DNA of 64,000 nucleotides, from contig CM022672.1 in NCBI GenBank assembly GCA_012295275.1, forward strand, positions 8,047,780 through 8,111,779. Direction: 5' to 3'. The stretch is from Chrysomallon squamiferum. Its lineage: Eukaryota; Mollusca; Gastropoda; Neomphalida; Peltospiridae. This document shows positions 61,531-64,000 of the stretch, piece after piece; positions within the stretch are counted from its first letter, which is position 1, and each line of letters opens with the position of its first letter. Below the pieces are notes generated by a model. It worked only from the letters and a program-made list of their open reading frames with translations. It was not told the DNA's origin and searched no databases. Position numbers and translations under genes: made by a program.

Positions 61531-62945
61531 ATAAGGCCATAGAAATATCTGAATGCCATTAACACTTGGAACTTTATTTCGTTTCTTTACTCTAAAGTTC
61601 ACTTATTGAGTTTTGAATTTCAAGTGAAATTAAAACTGCTACTGATGTAATAATTTAATCAGTAGTTTCATTAAAACGGGAGAGAGCTCTGTTTGAACAC
61701 TTCAGAGTCTGTGTGCCCGTACGGTGGAGAGAAAAGTAAATAACACAGAAACAGTTTCAATCATTCGTCTTGACAGGTCCGCAATTGATCCGTCAGTTAT
61801 TTCCGAAGTTATGTCCCGACTCGAAATTAAGCAACAATTACACAACTAAGAAACTCTGTGAACGTTACGCGTGGCGTCGTTACAATTGGCTTTTTGAGAC
61901 AAATACAAACATGGCGAATATTGCCGATTTTCGTGGGAAGCAGTCGTTGAGATGTAGAAAAATACACACCAGAAGACACGTTAATCTTATGGTCATCTTA
62001 CGTCGCAATCGATGGCGAAAAGCCTTGCATTGATAACTCTTTACCAGATTAGAAGAAAATTTATTGAGACTTAACTCAAAGTTGGCCGTTGTGAATGGTG
62101 CTTGTCGAACTCTCGAAAGAAAATCACTGCTTGAATTTACCGAGCAATCAGCAGAGTTTGCACAGAAAATATCTCCCTTGAGGCGACCTCAGCCATTCAC
62201 GTCTAGATGAAACCTATTAAAACGTGCGTCCCATTTAAAACCATTTCATAAACAGCTGCTCTCCAAGTCTTTCAACGAGATTAGATCATAAAGACGCCGC
62301 TGTTGCTGCTGCCCTCGAGACGTGCAAGCCGAGAGGCTGTTGTGTGCGTCTATTGTGAAACAAATAGGCTGCAGTGTTGTTACGTCGTTCTTCATAATTA
62401 ACAGCCGTTGTGAGGTTTACACAATGTAAAACATCTAAACATAAAAAAACCACAGCCGTGGAGGAAGAAGTCAGGGACGTGAGGGTGGGGAGAGAGAAGT
62501 TGAAGTGAGCGTGATTGCTTGAGGACAACATTTTAAATTTAACCTGTTTTTTTATATTGGTACATTAATTCTGAAAGATTATATACCAATAATATAATAC
62601 TAACCTGACAATCGAATTTACAATATAAAGATGTAGATTATTCAAAGCCTATTTATTAATGATTATGGGTAAATGCCGGTGATAATCCTCTGAACACTTT
62701 TTTTTTTTTAAACTGCTTTCAGTAATCAAAGATTATTTCTCAAGACTTCTGTATTTTTCTCTTCACAGAAGTATGACTGGATTAAACATCTGTCGATGAA
62801 AAGTTCCCTTTCTTCAGTCTTGTCCTTGATGTTAATACCAACTTCTTTTATTTGAGATACCGTTACCGGTAAATGATTAATAAACATCATTAGTGAATAA
62901 AACAGATAAAGACGATTTTCAGAAAAACAACTCGATAAACGTGAG

Positions 62946-62983
<38 letters not shown>

Positions 62984-63578
62984 GTTAGTATGTAATGATA
63001 AAATTAATGTACACATGTAAACAAACTACAGTGTATTCTCTATGTACGTTTGAACTAAGTACAGTGCGTTTTGTTTCTGTTAACTTCAAGATATAATCAT
63101 ACGAATTTGAGAGTGTGAGAGACTCTAAAATTTAACAACAGTTATAAAAATAAAATATTATTAACGATAAAGAGAACTGATCATTCCTCAAGCAGTTGTT
63201 CTGACCACTGAGCCATAGGTCATCGTTTCGTGTTCGGTAACAAAATAAAACTTGAGTAAATGAAATTACTACAGTAGACTGCAATGCATCTCTCGTTCAT
63301 TTCCGAAATTATTTCATTCGTCTTCCATTGCTCTATATTTTATCTCAGACTGAATCATAAAAATTTATCACAATATCGAAACAGCAGAATTGTTCTGCAC
63401 ATAAATTGTCCGAACTCGGACATCATATGTATGTGCTTTTAGTGTAATTTAATTAGTCTTCGTTGGAAGAGTACACAGCACCGTGACACAGTCTTTAAGT
63501 TGAATTTGCTACAAGTCTGCAAATTTTATCCTGTATTAATGCATTTAGAAAATAGTAAAATCATCATCATCATCACAA

Positions 63579-63630
<52 letters not shown>

Positions 63631-64000
63631 TTGATGACATTAAGTTGTGTTTTATTTTTACATTATCAAGATTTTTCATTTTGATATAGTTTCAAGATTC
63701 TGTAATTTGATACAATGACGATATATTTCATTTGATAACGTATGGTAATTTTCATGTTTACTGGACGCGAAAATTCATTTCGACAACAAAATACACGGCC
63801 AAGTAGACCTTTCATTTGGAAATGCGTGGATTTATCGCTTGTTATTTGATGTTAATTGGGTGGCAATGTGTTTCTTTGTGGTGATGGTCGACGCTTGCAG
63901 TTAGTGGAAAATGAACGTTATAGCTTTCCTGAGAAAATCGTACACTCTCTCGTTTGTACACGCTTAATGCCATCGATAGACGTAAACATTAGAACAAATG
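61531..64000. other. Right end of window, no gene supported
   Basis: Sequence here is less repeat-dense, with a poly-A run at 62944-62981 and an ATT run near 63580-63630. Open frames of 81-96 codons (61770-62033 +, 62286-62531 -, 62726-63016 -) show no recognisable domain or splice context. Confidence 0.45.

Noticed and set aside
61770-62033. 87-codon plus-strand open frame with Arg-rich end
   Set aside because: No recognisable domain, no duplicate, no clear splice or start context; such lengths are expected by chance.
62286-62531. 81-codon minus-strand open frame
   Set aside because: Low-information Ser/Thr composition and no homology that I can recognise.

Overview
This is eukaryotic, animal nuclear DNA. 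It is AT-rich and full of microsatellites, and the genes are split by GT-AG introns that are mostly a few hundred bases to about 1.5 kb long. A mollusc or other lophotrochozoan is my best guess, from an expanded receptor-phosphatase family with mixed EGF and FN3 ectodomains and from a decayed mobile-element protein of a kind I associate with such genomes. The sequence alone does not prove the species.

Positions 1 to about 46,380 hold three head-to-tail copies (A, B, C, all + strand) of a 15.7-16.6 kb segment. Each copy carries one 14-exon receptor protein tyrosine phosphatase (RPTP) gene. The predicted order is: signal peptide, four small Cys-rich/EGF-like exons, a series of FN3 domains, one transmembrane helix, an active-looking D1 phosphatase domain and a D2 domain that lacks the catalytic arginine. 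The window starts exactly on the donor of exon 1 of copy A, so that exon lies just outside. Each copy has a different coding lesion: a 1-base deletion in the membrane-helix codons (A), a stop that trims the C-terminal tail (B), and a 1-base deletion in the first FN3 exon (C). The spacers between copies contain a minus-strand signal-peptide-like first exon and an X-box-like site. They also hold a short inverted-repeat element and, after copy A only, a retroelement fragment.

Positions 49,696-56,205 carry an eight-coding-exon gene for a seven-blade WD40 protein, most like WDR38. Two of its splice junctions are embedded in seven-copy tandem arrays and a third is duplicated once.

From about 58.0 to 61.4 kb lies a decayed mobile-element-like coding region interrupted by a 23-unit, 45-46 bp minisatellite. 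It is flanked by six copies of a short motif (GTAACGTCCGTCACG and variants). I see no convincing gene in 61.4-64.0 kb.

The most unusual pattern is that at least four independent tandem arrays (RPTP exon 4 donor; WDR38 exon 2 donor, exon 4 acceptor, exon 6 acceptor) are seeded on exon/intron boundaries. The minisatellite also carries a good splice donor in nearly every unit.
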